From assembly GCA_034440635.1 (NCBI GenBank), contig JAOTON010001528.1, forward strand, positions 668,501 through 732,500: a DNA stretch of 64,000 nucleotides, read 5' to 3'. The stretch comes from Lepas anatifera (lineage: Eukaryota > Arthropoda > Thecostraca > Lepadidae). The notes beneath the pieces were generated by a model. That model was not told where the DNA came from. It saw nothing but the letters and a program-made list of their open reading frames with translations, and made no database searches. Positions 1 through 12,798 of the stretch are shown here, in pieces. Within the stretch, counting starts at the first letter, position 1, and each line of letters begins with the position of its first letter. Position numbers and translations under genes: made by a program.

Positions 1-180
1 TGAAAGAAAACCTTCGACCTTGACCTGTGACCTTGAAATTGAGTAGCCGTAACTATGAAGACATAGCATAACGTACATCATACTGCATTATGGCATATGA
101 CCGGAACAATAGAGTCAATATCCTTGACTTTTGACCTTGACATTCATTTGGGGTGACCTAAACATATAATCCCGATTATA
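1..180 (+). repeat. GGTCA-rich remnant at window edge
   Basis: TGACCTTGACC-type motifs resemble the AGGTCA-rich elements; ends not visible. Confidence 0.3.
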
Positions 181-440
181 TGACGTTATCATGTCACCAC
201 TCGGTCTACAGTGCAACGAACCAGTGCGACCGCGCTATTTCGACGGTCTCAAAATTTAGGTCTGACTGAATGCCTATAAGTAACAAACATATGGACTGAT
301 TTTTACAATTATTTTACCAGTCGACTCGCTCATGAGTTCTTTCAAATGTAGCCAAGCAGTGTTTTCCGGCTGAAAATGGTTCTCCATCCACCTCAGGAAA
401 AAAGGTGAGGCGCCATTTTAGGATCCCTCCACTGCGCGTG

Positions 441-890
441 TTAAAGTGAATGTGGCACCTTTATCCTGGAATTCAGTGCAATTAGGCGTACTTTTAGCCG
501 AAAATAATGAAACTACTCATTATTTCTCTGAAAAATGTACAATAAGCTCAATATTTTGATTTTAAAATACTCCTCTAGAAAAATAAATAAATATCAGCCT
601 GTGGATGATGTCACGATCTGGCAACCACTACCATACTTGAAAGGCTTCAAGGGCTTCGATTGGCTGATGCTCATCGTGACGTCAGCATATGTCGTCACAC
701 CAGCAGCTCACAACAATGGCCGCCCGGCGACGGGGGCTGAGGGGGTTGGTGTCAGGTAGGTTTTAGCTTTTTCTACGGAAATATCGAGCTCCAAGACAAA
801 TGACATATGGAGTACCGGGTTTTCCGAAATGCTTTACAACTTGGTTATCTCAGTTAAAATCACGTTATGAAGGTGCCACATTCCCTTTAA
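441..890 (+). mobile_element. TTAA-flanked MITE (piggyBac-like)
   Basis: TTAA plus AGTGAATGTGGCACC at the left and GGTGCCACATTCCC plus TTAA at the right are inverted. Same family at 7956-8365 and 38839-39220. No transposase. Confidence 0.7.
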
Positions 891-1344
891 TGGCACAATG
901 AAAGCTGGATTGCCCTCAATCCTACCTGTATGCGTGGAGTTTCACATCCGGCATGCACATTGTGCATAGCATTGCACCATGTTTGGGTCTCCCGTGGAAC
1001 TCACCATACATGTAGCCTGTGCCGCAATACATCCACTTGAAATAGACTAACCCGCATAACAGGCCTGAACATACAGACTGTTCCACAACGCACGTCGCTG
1101 CGGCGATAGCGGTCGTGCAAAGGAGTCTGGAATGGTATGGTAATGGTAATACAGCGAGAATGGCGACTTTTTGCCTTAACTTATCGACTTTGCCGCAAAA
1201 AATCTCGGTGGGGTGAGCTAAAGGGCTGAAAATCGTAAAAGACGACGTTTTTAAGAAATTTGGGTAAATTTGGGGCAGAGATGCAGAAACTTGCCAATTC
1301 GGCTACTGGATTTTGTGACACATTTACGAAAATCGAGGTGCATA

Positions 1345-1594
1345 ACATAGGCGGATCCAGGATTGCCGATCGGAGGGGTGCACCTTTCCGGGGGAAGGGG
1401 CGCAATCCGGACCAGGGGGCGCCACTTATGACCGGCAAAACCTATCAGGTGGGCGCCAAATCCTATTGGTGGGCGCCGACTTTCGTATCTTGGGGGGTGG
1501 GAAGCAACATTTCAGGGGGCGCCATCGACCTTTCAGGGGGCGCCAAGGGTCGATGGGGGGGCACGTGCCCCCTTGCCCCCCTGGATCCGCCTAT
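1345..1594 (+). mobile_element. hAT-like MITE with 8-bp duplication
   Basis: Inverted ends ATAGGCGGATCCAGG / CCTGGATCCGCCTAT, flanked by GGTGCATA at 1337-1344 and 1595-1602. The inside has repeated GGGGGCGCC motifs. Confidence 0.8.
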
Positions 1595-2112
1595 GGTGCA
1601 TAAGTGTGATAAAATAGGGATTCTGACTATATGGTTCAAAATCAAACCACACATTTTCGAAATACGGAATCAAGCGTGTAGGTAATATTTTAATTTAGCA
1701 GCTCTGTTCTTCAATTGCACAGCGTACCATTAATGATACAATATTGGTACTGTGTTCAGTTTCTACTAAAACGAGGGACCCCGCTGCAGAAAACCCGGAA
1801 ACCGCTGTCACAGTTGCCAGATTTTAGCATGCAGCCCAATGGTGCCGATTGTTAGTAGTTGCCAGAAAGTTGCCGCCTAGATACCCGAAATGTGACAGTC
1901 AATTTTTTCAAGAAATACACGATTGTGGGCATATTTAAGGCATTAACGAAAACGCAGATACGTTATCAAGTACTTCTCTGTTCATTTTTTAGGTTAAATA
2001 ATCTGTACAGTTTGAGTCTCTTCGATTTAGCGGCCCATATTTCTTCTAATTTAGTATTAAGTACGCCTAAGAGCTACTAAGAAAAGTACTAAATGAGTGA
2101 AAAAAATAAACA

Positions 2113-2690
2113 TAGGGTAGAGTGGGGTAAGACGCATACGTTAAGGGAGAATTGGTCTGTACCCATCCTGCCAGGACGGAATTACTATATTTTTCTTCGT
2201 TAAGTTCTTTCATCATTTTCTACCCTCAGATACAATTTTTTTATTCTGACACGATGCTAAGTGTGCGAAATTTATTTTTCCTTGAGACCATGTAAAAGGC
2301 GTTTTACCCCGATAGCGGGGTAAAACGCCCAAGCCCCGGTAAAACTCCCAGCTTATATTGTACCTTTTTGCTTCAAGTGAACAAATAGGAATATCATTAT
2401 ACTTACGTTGTAAGACCATTTAGTGACAAAGTTGGTAGGGTGGGCACATTTACACCGCATAGAGTACAATCGCAACTTTAAGATAGCTTGTTTTTATGTC
2501 CGGAGATGCAAAAAGCAGCAAATGTTTGCTGAAAAATACCGGAGTTTACTGGGCGCGTCAATCATGCCCAGGAACGGACCAGAACTGGCGCTACCAGAAA
2601 AAAATTAGATGGAGGCTACAGTTCTTACATCGGCCTGGACATAGTAGTAGGTGTCTTACCCAGGTGGGCGTGTTACCCCACTCTACCCTA
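2113..2690 (+). mobile_element. TA-flanked MITE with GGGTAGAGTGGGGTAA ends
   Basis: TA plus GGGTAGAGTGGGGTAAGACG at the left, inverted TTACCCCACTCTACCC plus TA at the right. A central hairpin (2298-2329) uses a related GGGGTAAAACG motif. Confidence 0.65.
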
Positions 2691-5600
2691 TCTGGGCAGC
2701 AATTCTACTTAAAATGCGCAACAGTGACAAGACAAGTTCGAAATGTTTATGTTATGTAGAGCCTGCCATAAAATTTAAACAGTTGAGAAGCCACTTATTT
2801 TGAGGGCATATTTATTAGGTATATCTGAGATAAGTGCAGGCTAAAGCTAGCTAGAATAAATGTTGCTGCCCATGGCTAATCCAAGATGAATGTAGGCTGC
2901 TGTAAGACTGATGCACTTTCAAATATCAAACTTGGTTTTTCATTCCTTCGCTTGCTTGTGCCTTAGCTTATTTGTGCCCTAGATTGGTTAGATAGATTTG
3001 GAGCTGGAGGAAGTTGGGAGAGTTGGCGCCAGCAACAGGCTGGCAACAACAGTGATTCAGGTGAGATTTCATGATCAAATTATCATATCAATATTGTACA
3101 GATAGCAAATGTGTGCCAATGCAGTCCTCCACAAAGTGTTAACACCCACACTGGAGAGGGGCCTGGCACTAACGTGCAATGGAGGGGGCCCCCATTCTCC
3201 TCTCAGAAAATCACAGAAAATCTCAGAAAGAAAGAGACTTTGAAAAACGCTGGCTGGAGGTGCGTTGCTTACTAACAGTGGTAGTGAGCAACACACAGGA
3301 CCTGAATTGCATGGAGTTAAAGCAGGATTTTGACTACACTGGATCTTTCTTTGGTATAAGAATTCCAATACATCTGTACCTATTAGGCCAATAGACATAA
3401 TTTTACATCTATGCAGACTAGTTGCCTCAGAGTTTTTGCTGCAAGACGGAAAGACCAGGCAGGTAATAATCGTTGGTGGGATGCAAATTTTAAGCATTTG
3501 ATATGTCTATAAAAACGCTACCTAAGGTCCACTTTGCCAACACATTTTAGGTAGTTCCAAATCCTAAGTTAACATTGACATTTTTGTCCCTTTTGTTGAT
3601 ATGTGAGATAGAAGTTTAGTGGGGGGGGGGACGCTGTGTCAGGGTTCCCAATTGTGTGTAATACATGTACGCTCCCATTAATAGATATGTTCCCAATGAT
3701 AATTATTTTCATGATAATTGCTAGATTTAATCATGTGGAAATGTACCATAATTGGAAACACTCTTTCCAAAAATGGAAACTTCTTCAAAAAGGGAAATGC
3801 ATGTCATTGGGGGAACTGCGGTCAGAATTGCCAATAATAGTTAGGATCCCAATACTAGAAACAATGACCCATAATTGGAAATTTTCCTTCCAAAAACAAA
3901 AACATGATCTAAAAATGAAAACACAGTTTACTACTTTCATGCTGTAATGGTTTGGTGCTTGAACCTTGTCTGCTGCAAAAAGTAAGAGACAGATAGAGGA
4001 CATTCAGCATATTGGAAATAGTATTCAAGTATACAATTATGATTTCCAGCTCTGTGTGACAGAGGAGACATACGTCGCATTGAGTTTGTGACCGCCAGCA
4101 TACTTTCTGCACCTCTGATTTGGGGTTTGGGGTGGAAAATACATTCCTTTCCCTTCTGGATCTATCATTATCCGCCCTGATCCATCAGATGGGGCGATTA
4201 CTGATCGATTTTTAAGAGCTGGATAATATTGGCGTAATGTTTTCTGAAATACGCAGAAATCGAGGACGGACACGTCGCTGGGACCAGGCGTGTAACTGGC
4301 TGCTTGGCACGGGACGCTGGCTCACGTAAGGCGGGATTTAGCTCACGCTCCCTAAACTTGCTTTAGTAGACAGTGTCTTGACCGTTTCCCCAACCAATTA
4401 CGGTCCCCCTCATATCTATGCACCACGTTTGCCATGTTTTTGCTAATTTGTGGCGTTTACAATAAACGTGTACGGATCCAGCTCTTACTAGACCGTGCGA
4501 CCTTTCAAAGGTCGCAAAAACCTCTGCTTGCCGTGCTGTGCTTTTCTAGAAAGACGTGGAATCTCATTCTCATGATCATCAAGAGGCTTCAAAATTGTAT
4601 GATATCGGCGCACTTCTCATAGTCCCTTTAAAAGACTTGGCACGTTAATTTCCACCTTTGGCCTGCATGTGTGCAATATGCATGGACATGCGCAATATGC
4701 AGGGACGCTTGCATGTCCATTTGCAAGGTAAATGAAAAATACATAGTGGAATGCATTTCATCCGATATATTTAGACGCCTTGCAATGTGGCAATACATGC
4801 AGGGCCATCGCCACGATTTTTGTGGGTGTCAAACATGGTGGTGAAAAGTGATACCCACTTTACCCATTTGTTAGTCGCTTAGATAGAATAGTTAAAAGTA
4901 ACTACAGCCAGAAAGAAAACTAAACAACGTTTTTGCAATTATATTGATAATCCTTTGGCTGTCGCAGTGCAAAAACACGTCTAACGAAGTAAATCAGCAG
5001 CTTAAATTAGGGCCATCAGTCTCAAACTCAATTTTCCAGGGCCCCCAAATAGCTTGGTTAAGACCCATGTCTGGCCCTGAATCGATAAGTCGATAAGTGG
5101 GTCTAAACTTTGAATTTCACCACGATAACCGGATGTTATTCGAAACAGACAGTTTAAATGTAAACACAAAGTAAGTACCCAGTTGAGCTATAAGTTTTTA
5201 CTTGTCTAAATCTACAATTTCTGATAAAGTAAATGCCCGGGATCATAAAATTGTACAAAATAATATATAAAGCCATCGTCTGTTGAAGATTAAATGTACG
5301 TACAGCTCCTGGCCACTGCGCTTTCTCCTGAAGATTCTAGGAAACCAAGTGGATTAATTGTGCCAAAACTGTCTTAGTGAAATCTGTAACATCGCATGAA
5401 ATGAGATGTATCACACTTACTCGCTGCCATAGAACTAATGTACTTTATCGGTAAAGTTTCTATTGGTCCTTCAACCGAAAAACTCCGAAACCGAAAACCA
5501 CTAAACTCTAATGAATTTATTAATATTTCATATGCATGGGATTTATCTGCAAAATAACGGACGGGACAGCTGCGTCCCTACGATTGCTGGTAGGGGATAC

Positions 5601-5760
5601 TCCTTCAACAGCTGCGTACCTACGATTTCTAGGGCATGGGGATACCTCTCCGTCGCTTTGGCAATGACTAAAGGTATTGAAATTGTCCTCACTTATTAGC
5701 GCCAGCTTCATCAGACGTTTCCAAAATGTATTTTCGGTGATCTACCTCCCCTCCAAACGG
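2691..5760. other. Non-coding stretch
   Basis: No gene, RNA or defined element seen. 3640-3900 has repeated TTGGAAA/TTCCCAA motifs, possibly an old transposon. Confidence 0.5.
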
Positions 5761-5770
5761 TAACAGAGTC

Positions 5771-5870
5771 CTCTTCCTCCTCCTCCTCCTCCTCCTCCTC
5801 CTCCTCCTCCTCCTCCTCCTCCTCCTCCTCCTCCTCCTCCTCCTCCTCCTCCTCTCCTCCTCCTCCTCCT
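5771..5870 (+). repeat. (CCT)n microsatellite
   Basis: About 32 trinucleotide units, one interruption near 5854; reads as poly-Glu on the - strand. Confidence 0.95.
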
Positions 5871-7955
5871 ACTCCCCTCCTCCTCCCGTCCACCAAAGCA
5901 CAAGATCTGTTGTGGTACCCCCGTTAATATGTGCAGCTACGTTTTTTTACTTTACAGTTAAAGCAGTGTTTCCGGCGCACTTCAGTGTGTCAAATAATTT
6001 CAGAATCATGCATTTGAAATAATCGTGGAGGCAGGAATTTTCTGTGGGGAGATGGTCTTGAATGTATTAGAAAATTTCAATGCTTTTCTCTTTTGTAACA
6101 CTTTGTGCCATGAATCTTCCATTGGCTTCCACAGAGCTGTTGTAAATTGAAGAAAAAACAATAAAATCGCATTTTTATGCAAGTTAAAATATTATTTGTC
6201 AATGTTCATGACATAGCTATATACTGAGCATTGACATATCTAGACAAGCTACCTAACCAGACACGTATTTTGTAAGTTCAATATCTGTTCACCTGCCACT
6301 CTATAACTACGAGGAGCCGCTTATACATGGACCTGTTCCGCGCAGACCTCCACGCTAAGCCAACACTGTGACGTGAAGGTAAACGCAACGGGCGCTGGAA
6401 ATGTTTGTACTGGAGGAAGGCGGAGCTTTTGATTGCTCTCTGTCATGGGTGGAGACCCAGAGGGCTTCACCACCGCGGACAGAAGAGACTGGAGGTCAGA
6501 CCCCGACTCTGAAACTGAAGGCCGTCACCCTTTGCCACTTTTTGGGGCCAAACTTTTCCCTAGATACATTTTGGAGCAAATATGTGCTTAAAACACATGC
6601 TGTTATGTAAATGCTTCTAAGATCTTTATGTGGCAAATCCATTGATTAAAAAGCATTAAACTTTTCACCGTCTTATATTTTACTGGTGCCTGAATATACC
6701 GTAAACGAGACTTAGACTTCCATTTCTGGTGTTTATTTACTGGAACATTGGCTTTGGCTCCTTTTTCGGGATTCAGGACTTCAACTGATTTTCATTTTCT
6801 CTCAACTATATTGGCTTTCCATAATGTTCAATTCTTCATTTCGAGTCTTTCATAGCCTTTTCTGGTAACGTTTGTGTCAGCTCATACATGACCCCCGGAT
6901 TGGGAAGATAACTCCTGCCACGTTGCCCTTATTCTTATTGCTCAAAATTTGCTTTGCTCAGAATTCTAGAGGTTCTCACCACACTTATTTCATCCAGCCC
7001 AGGTCCTTGCGTGTTTGCGTGTGCGTATTCTTGTCTTCAAACACGTGTCATGTAGCACGAAACAGCTATCGATTGTCTTTATTACAGCCAACTTCCTACG
7101 CTGTCAAGTAAAGAACGATGCTTGAATATTAAACACAAGGTTCCTGGTGTCTCATATAATGGTCACATTCAAGTTCTTATGCTTTAGCTAAGGAGATATC
7201 TTGAATTATTTGTAGATACAGCTTACAGCTGGGATATGTAAGGTCCACTCGACTTCCAGGGGCTACGCACAAAATTCGGAATGTCGTAACGATTTTATTA
7301 CCACCTCGTTAAATGATATTGCTTTGAATACTGAGACAAGGAGTTGCAGCGCCATTAAATCATGCTGCATACATTTCGATTGCAGTAGCAGGCGGGGTAT
7401 GACTGAGGTCAGTCCTGATGAAAAAGGAAAGAGTGCTTGGAATTTCTTCCCGAAAGGTCTCTTCAAGCCAGCGTTTCACTGAGCCTAGGATTAGTAATGC
7501 CGGCTACTGTGGATGACATGGGACAGCCTCTAATGAATATTAAAGGGAAGATGCCAACTTTATGCAATTTCAGACTATAGTGGTGACAGGAGGAATCTGT
7601 ATTGAACATAATAGATATGGTTTTATTTTTAAAAAGCTAAGTAGCCGGATAATTCGTTTTAGTTGATTTTCCTTTAAGAAATAATACAGAAACCCAACTC
7701 GCATGACGTCAAATAGGGTACGATTTGGAAATTTCTTGGGTCAGATTGAGCCTCTTTCATTTGCGTCACAAATGAATACTAATATAAATGAAGGGTGTTT
7801 TGCTAAAAGAGGCTATTATTCGGAACAAAACTGACTATCGGTCTCGGCTATTTCTTATATACTAAAGCATATTTCACGCTTCAAACTAGTCGTAAAAGAA
7901 AGCTATATACATTTATACTCGCCAGTACCAAAAACGCTTTTAGTACGTATAGGTT

Positions 7956-8365
7956 TTAAAGAAAATGTGGCACCTTCATAATGATATTTGAGCTGAGATA
8001 GCTATGTGATAGAGCATTCCAAGAAACCGCTTAATCCATGCTTCATTTGTCCCAGCACTTATTGTTCGTGGAAAAAAGATAAAATACAGAAAATTAAAAA
8101 TTATAAAAAATTATTAAAAAAAATTAAAATTAAAATTGAAAATTCAAAGGTAAAACTCGTTAGTTTTAAACATTATTACACGAGGCGATCCTAGGAAGTG
8201 ACGTCATCCTTAAGTCCCGCTGCGCGTGCTGCGCGGACACGTTTTTTTTGCTTGGAGTTCTGGTTTCTCGACATGCTTCATCACATAGCTATCTAAATGG
8301 TTCGAATCCTATTTGGCTATAGTTAAGTTCAAATCCCATTATGAAACTGCCACTTTCCCTTTCAA
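7956..8365 (+). mobile_element. TTAA-flanked MITE, decayed right end
   Basis: TTAAAGAAAATGTGGCACC left; right end GCCACTTTCCCTTTCAA has lost one base of the TTAA. Internal A-rich tract at 8080-8150. Confidence 0.6.
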
Positions 8366-8444
8366 CTGATCAGAATGACGAACCCCGGCAAAATTCGTTG
8401 GCCAGAATTAAACGCCAGAGACCAGACACAGCGATGGATGGAGG

Positions 8445-8577
<133 letters not shown>

Positions 8578-8769
8578 AAATAGTTGTGGGGCGCCAAACC
8601 AGAAAAAAAGCGACCTACTTACAAAACTATTAAATGTTGCCAGAGAACTTCAGAGTGAAAACAAGTAACTACAATTAAATTTTTATCCTATCAAAACCTT
8701 CAATTTTGAATACCTGAGTACGCCTAAAGATATCAAAATTCCACTCCGTAAATACCATATCTATAATTA

Positions 8770-8969
8770 AGCACTGGTGGATCCAGGGGGCCGGGCAAAG
8801 GGGCCATGGCCCCTCCAAAGCCTAAGATAGTTCTTTTTACCCCCAAAAGAACCTAATTGTAGCCGTTTTTATCCGTAAAAACATTACGTTTTCGTGATTT
8901 TTTCTCAATTAAGCCCCTCACTCATACGTTGCTTTGGCCCCTTCCAAAAGTCGCTCCTCGATCTGCCTA
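8770..8969 (+). mobile_element. hAT-like MITE with 8-bp duplication
   Basis: CACTGGTGGATCCAGG start, CGATCTGCCTA end; TATAATTA at 8762-8769 and 8970-8977. Confidence 0.65.
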
Positions 8970-9079
8970 TATAATTAGGTATACTTCTTCTCTCGTTTTC
9001 ATTCGTCTTTCATTATTTTACGAACTTAACGATGTATATACTTTTCTAAAGGCTGTGGTGCTACATGAAGCAGGCTTGG

Positions 9080-9215
9080 CTTAGGCTCGGTCTGGACATC
9101 AAATACTGGCTCTGGGGGGTTTCGAACCCGCGACCCTCTGGACCACTGCAGAAGCTCACGTTTTTGAGCCTACGGCTTGCGCTAACCGATTGCACCACCC
9201 AAACTCTGCTCTTGA
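9080..9215 (-). mobile_element. tRNA-derived SINE
   Basis: A box TGGTGCAATCGGTTAGCGCA (9198-9178) and B box GGTTCGAAACCC (about 9127-9116) on the - strand, at SINE-like spacing with extra sequence. Confidence 0.6.
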
Positions 9216-9633
9216 CTATTGTCATATGCCATTCAGGCAAGCTAGTTGTTGTATATAAATGTTGAGTATAGGTCGGATTCAAATTTCCTGTCATCAGAGT
9301 TGCCCAACAATGCACATATGGCGGCTTATTCGTGGCGTTTCAAGAATCAAATGAAGTTTAATGATATGTAAGCGGTTGCTGCATGTGTGTGCACTTGCAT
9401 TGACGTCTGCAGACCTTTCCACACGAGATCTATTATTCATAGGTTCAGGTCATAACAGATATAAAGATCAATTCTGCGGCATGCTGGCCCTGAATTGAAG
9501 GCGCAAGTACATACATGCCAGTAACCGGTAAAATTTGGTACATTTATAACATTCTAAAACTGTCATTCCTACCTCGCTACTTGTGTCGCAAGATTTTTGC
9601 TTCGTTTAGCGAGTCATGTTTACAGCGACGAGT

Positions 9634-9636
9634 TAA

Positions 9637-9675
<39 letters not shown>
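9634..9675 (+). repeat. (TA)n microsatellite
   Basis: About 20 TA units. Confidence 0.95.
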
Positions 9676-9678
<3 letters not shown>

Positions 9679-10670
9679 TAATTGTTTTTGTAATTCGTCC
9701 CCTGCCTCACTAGTGTCTTGTTAAACATCCTGCAAAGTCTATTTTTGAAGCGAATTGCGGGTAAAGTTATAAATTTGAAGCACGTAGTGACATGTTCCCC
9801 GTAACCGAATTTGTTTAGGTACAATATATTAGGGTACTCTATAAAATGTTTGTCCTTGTGCCAGCATTTCCAGAATTATTTTATTTATAGAAACTTTGAT
9901 TGCTTCATAAATTCATGGATCACTTAGAATTTTCTGTTCCATGTTTTCTGCTAGATACCTAAATCAAAACAGGTACCCTATGCCATGCTAGCCATTGTGT
10001 CACTCAAACTCACCGAGGACATCTAAAAAATCGCCCATTTTTCGGGAGCTATAACTCTCGTAGCAATGCCAAATATATATATTGCATTAGGTCTTTTTCT
10101 CGAAAACTTGTAGTACCGTATACCCGAAAGTGATGCCCCGTGTATGAACAGACTAATGGAGCGATGATATGAAGGAGTATTCAGCCCCGCACAATATAAT
10201 GCTACAAAACACCGTAACGTAATCAAATCTACATTTGCATCACTCGACCAATAAATATCTATAGGCATGAAAAGGTCTAAGTTGTTATGACATTGTCCCT
10301 AACAATGTTTATGAATTGTTCGTGAATTTTATGCCATAGAGAGAAGTTTGTCAGGTGTATGCAATCTACACAGAGAACCAGATAAGTCTTAAAGGCATCG
10401 ATCATCACTATATTTTGCTTGATGATAGTCTGTTAACCGTGTGTATCTTTTAAGACCCAAGACGGAATTCACTCGCTATTGCATGTTTCAAAGCATATCA
10501 TTTTAAAAGCCTTAGCTAATCAACCAAAGTGGTGCCATTGTGGTATATTTGGAACAGACTCAACTGGGAGGGCATCAGTCCCTTCTGATCTTTTGATGGC
10601 TCAGGGTGTAACTTTTAAGCTTTTAACAAACGTTAATTAGTATTGCGTATTTCAGGGAATGACATTTTTC

Positions 10671-10905
10671 GGTTGACAGTGTGTTAAATGGTCTGCCTCC
10701 TCGAATTCTAGATGTTAAGGAGCACTGGGATTATATATTCATGATTCCACTTGCGCATTTTGCATGTTTTGCGAATCCATGCTTTGTAGCACATTGTATT
10801 ATGCTGATTCTGATGAATGGCTGTGCCCAAATATATAATTCCGGTGGATAAGCTCCATTTTGCATCCAGAATTCGAGGAGGCAGGCCATTAGCACACTGT
10901 CAGCG
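10671..10905 (+). mobile_element. Fold-back MITE
   Basis: About 43-bp inverted arms including CTGCCTCCTCGAATTCT (left, 10695) and AGAATTCGAGGAGGCAG (right). Direct repeats (CTTAGCT...ATCA.CCAAA) at 10510 and 10960 lie outside it. Confidence 0.6.
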
Positions 10906-12767
10906 TATAATCATGCTCCTCAGCTTAGCACTCCGAAATCTATTATATCATTTTTGAGACACTTAGCTGATCAGCCAAATTAGTGTCATAGTATATTCGT
11001 GATTACCATTGACTCGGGCGAAAACACATGATTTTTTTCTGCAAGGCAGATCGCTTAAAAATACACTCGGAGTAACTCAGAATGCATAGAACTGAGCGCC
11101 ATGATCTCACCAGCTTCGCGGCTACTAATTAACAAAATGGACGTCATAAATGTTGCTCCATTCCTTAAGCAGAGATGCCGTGCAGGGCTGAGGACGGAAG
11201 CGACAATGTGGGACAAGATGACGCCCCGGCATGTGGAGGGTATCACATGTTAACAGCATGAAACGACCTTACCGCTGGACAAGTAATAGCAGCGCTGTCC
11301 CCGTTTGGTCGTGTCAGAGAGCCCGTCACTGTGTCAGAGACACATAATCGCCGGCGATGTCATATCGCGTGATGCGCCAGCGACCCCTTCCGGGTATCCG
11401 GCGCGCCGCACAGCTCGAGCAGGGTCCAAAACATGACCTGAATTGTGCAGATAGTCTAAGAATATGTGAACTAGTTTGGGAAATGATACAAAGCGTTTGC
11501 ACCAAGTGATTTGTTACCACTGATATTTAATATAAAAAATGTCCGCAGTAGGTTTTGTTTTCCGACAGTGCAGGTTGCGTCTGGTCCCTCGTGACTCTGG
11601 CGGCGCGCTGTGTTATTTCCTGGGCAGGCTGGTCGTGTCACGCTACAGAGGCACGCAATAACACCACACACAGGCCGCTGGCGAGAAGGCAAAGGGTTGC
11701 CTCCCTCTGTGTAGTTGGTACGCACAAAGGCATCTGGCTGAAATACCGGTAAGGGCTGGATGAAAATATTTCTGAAGCTTGGCTAATTAATACATGTCCC
11801 GTTTTGATAATCATGCTGTGGTATTTCAACATGCAATATTATTGCCCAAAGATAATTAGATTTATTCCAGCTAACCAGATCTATATTCCGAATATATGAT
11901 TCAGGGACTGAGCATTATTAACCATTACATGCGAAACAGTATGTAAACCCAACAGGCACTGTTAACGCAGTTTCTACACGAGCAAACTTAGCTGTTTAGT
12001 TCATTGCAGTGTCGAAATTTTTTTATAGACAGAGGAGGAGGCTAATGGGTCTGTGCTTAAACCAGTTATATGACCCAAATACATTTGGTAATTTTGTCAC
12101 AAATTATTCATGACCGATTATTTGACAAAATTTAGGCATGCAACGGTGGAGAATATACCATCAAATTTCCAAAACAGGCCAGTCGTGGGATTCCCAGTTC
12201 AGCGCAGATAAAATGGCATGGTTCAGTCTTGAACTGGGAGAAACTTCCAGACAAATACGAGCCCATGCACGTTGCTTTAGTGAAACCGAAAACGAAAAAT
12301 TATAGTCCATGCAGGATGCAGGGACGGGTGGCTCAGCGACTCTGAGCACCCACATGTTGAGGCGAGTTTCTAGAGTTAAAGTCGTCGCAGTTTCCCTGAA
12401 TAAGGCGGCACCTGCTCCCTGCAGTCCATTTTAGCGGGGTGAGCGCTAACGACGCCAGTCACCGTCGCCTGAGCAGTTATAACACCATCTATCAGCTTAT
12501 TGAGAGAGGCCGCAGGAACTGGACCGTAACTTAATAAGAAATTGGGACATACTTCAGAGACACGCATATTCAGATCGTTCCAGGTATCCTACTTACCGCA
12601 AAGCCTGATGCTAGTCAATGGGTGCGGAGTGAATTTTTTAAAGTTGTTCGAGCTATACATACCGTTTTGTTTAGAGACGTGGCCGGCAGTGTCTGACCTC
12701 ATGCTTACGTTTTGTTCGAAAAAAACTAGACCAGATCTTATATGGAAATGGAAAATCTTAAATAACG

Positions 12768-12798
12768 AGGGATGAGGCCTCCATTAGGCCTCATCCCT
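12768..12798. repeat. Hairpin, 13-bp arms and 5-base loop
   Basis: AGGGATGAGGCCT, CCATT, AGGCCTCATCCCT. No gene context. Confidence 0.9.

Noticed and set aside
5711..5896. Poly-glutamate open frame on the - strand
   Set aside because: Translation of a CCT microsatellite; no splice or start context.
9116..9198. tRNA gene
   Set aside because: A and B boxes are present but the cloverleaf does not close and extra sequence separates the boxes; better explained as a SINE head. The same applies at 34872, 42556 and 47341.
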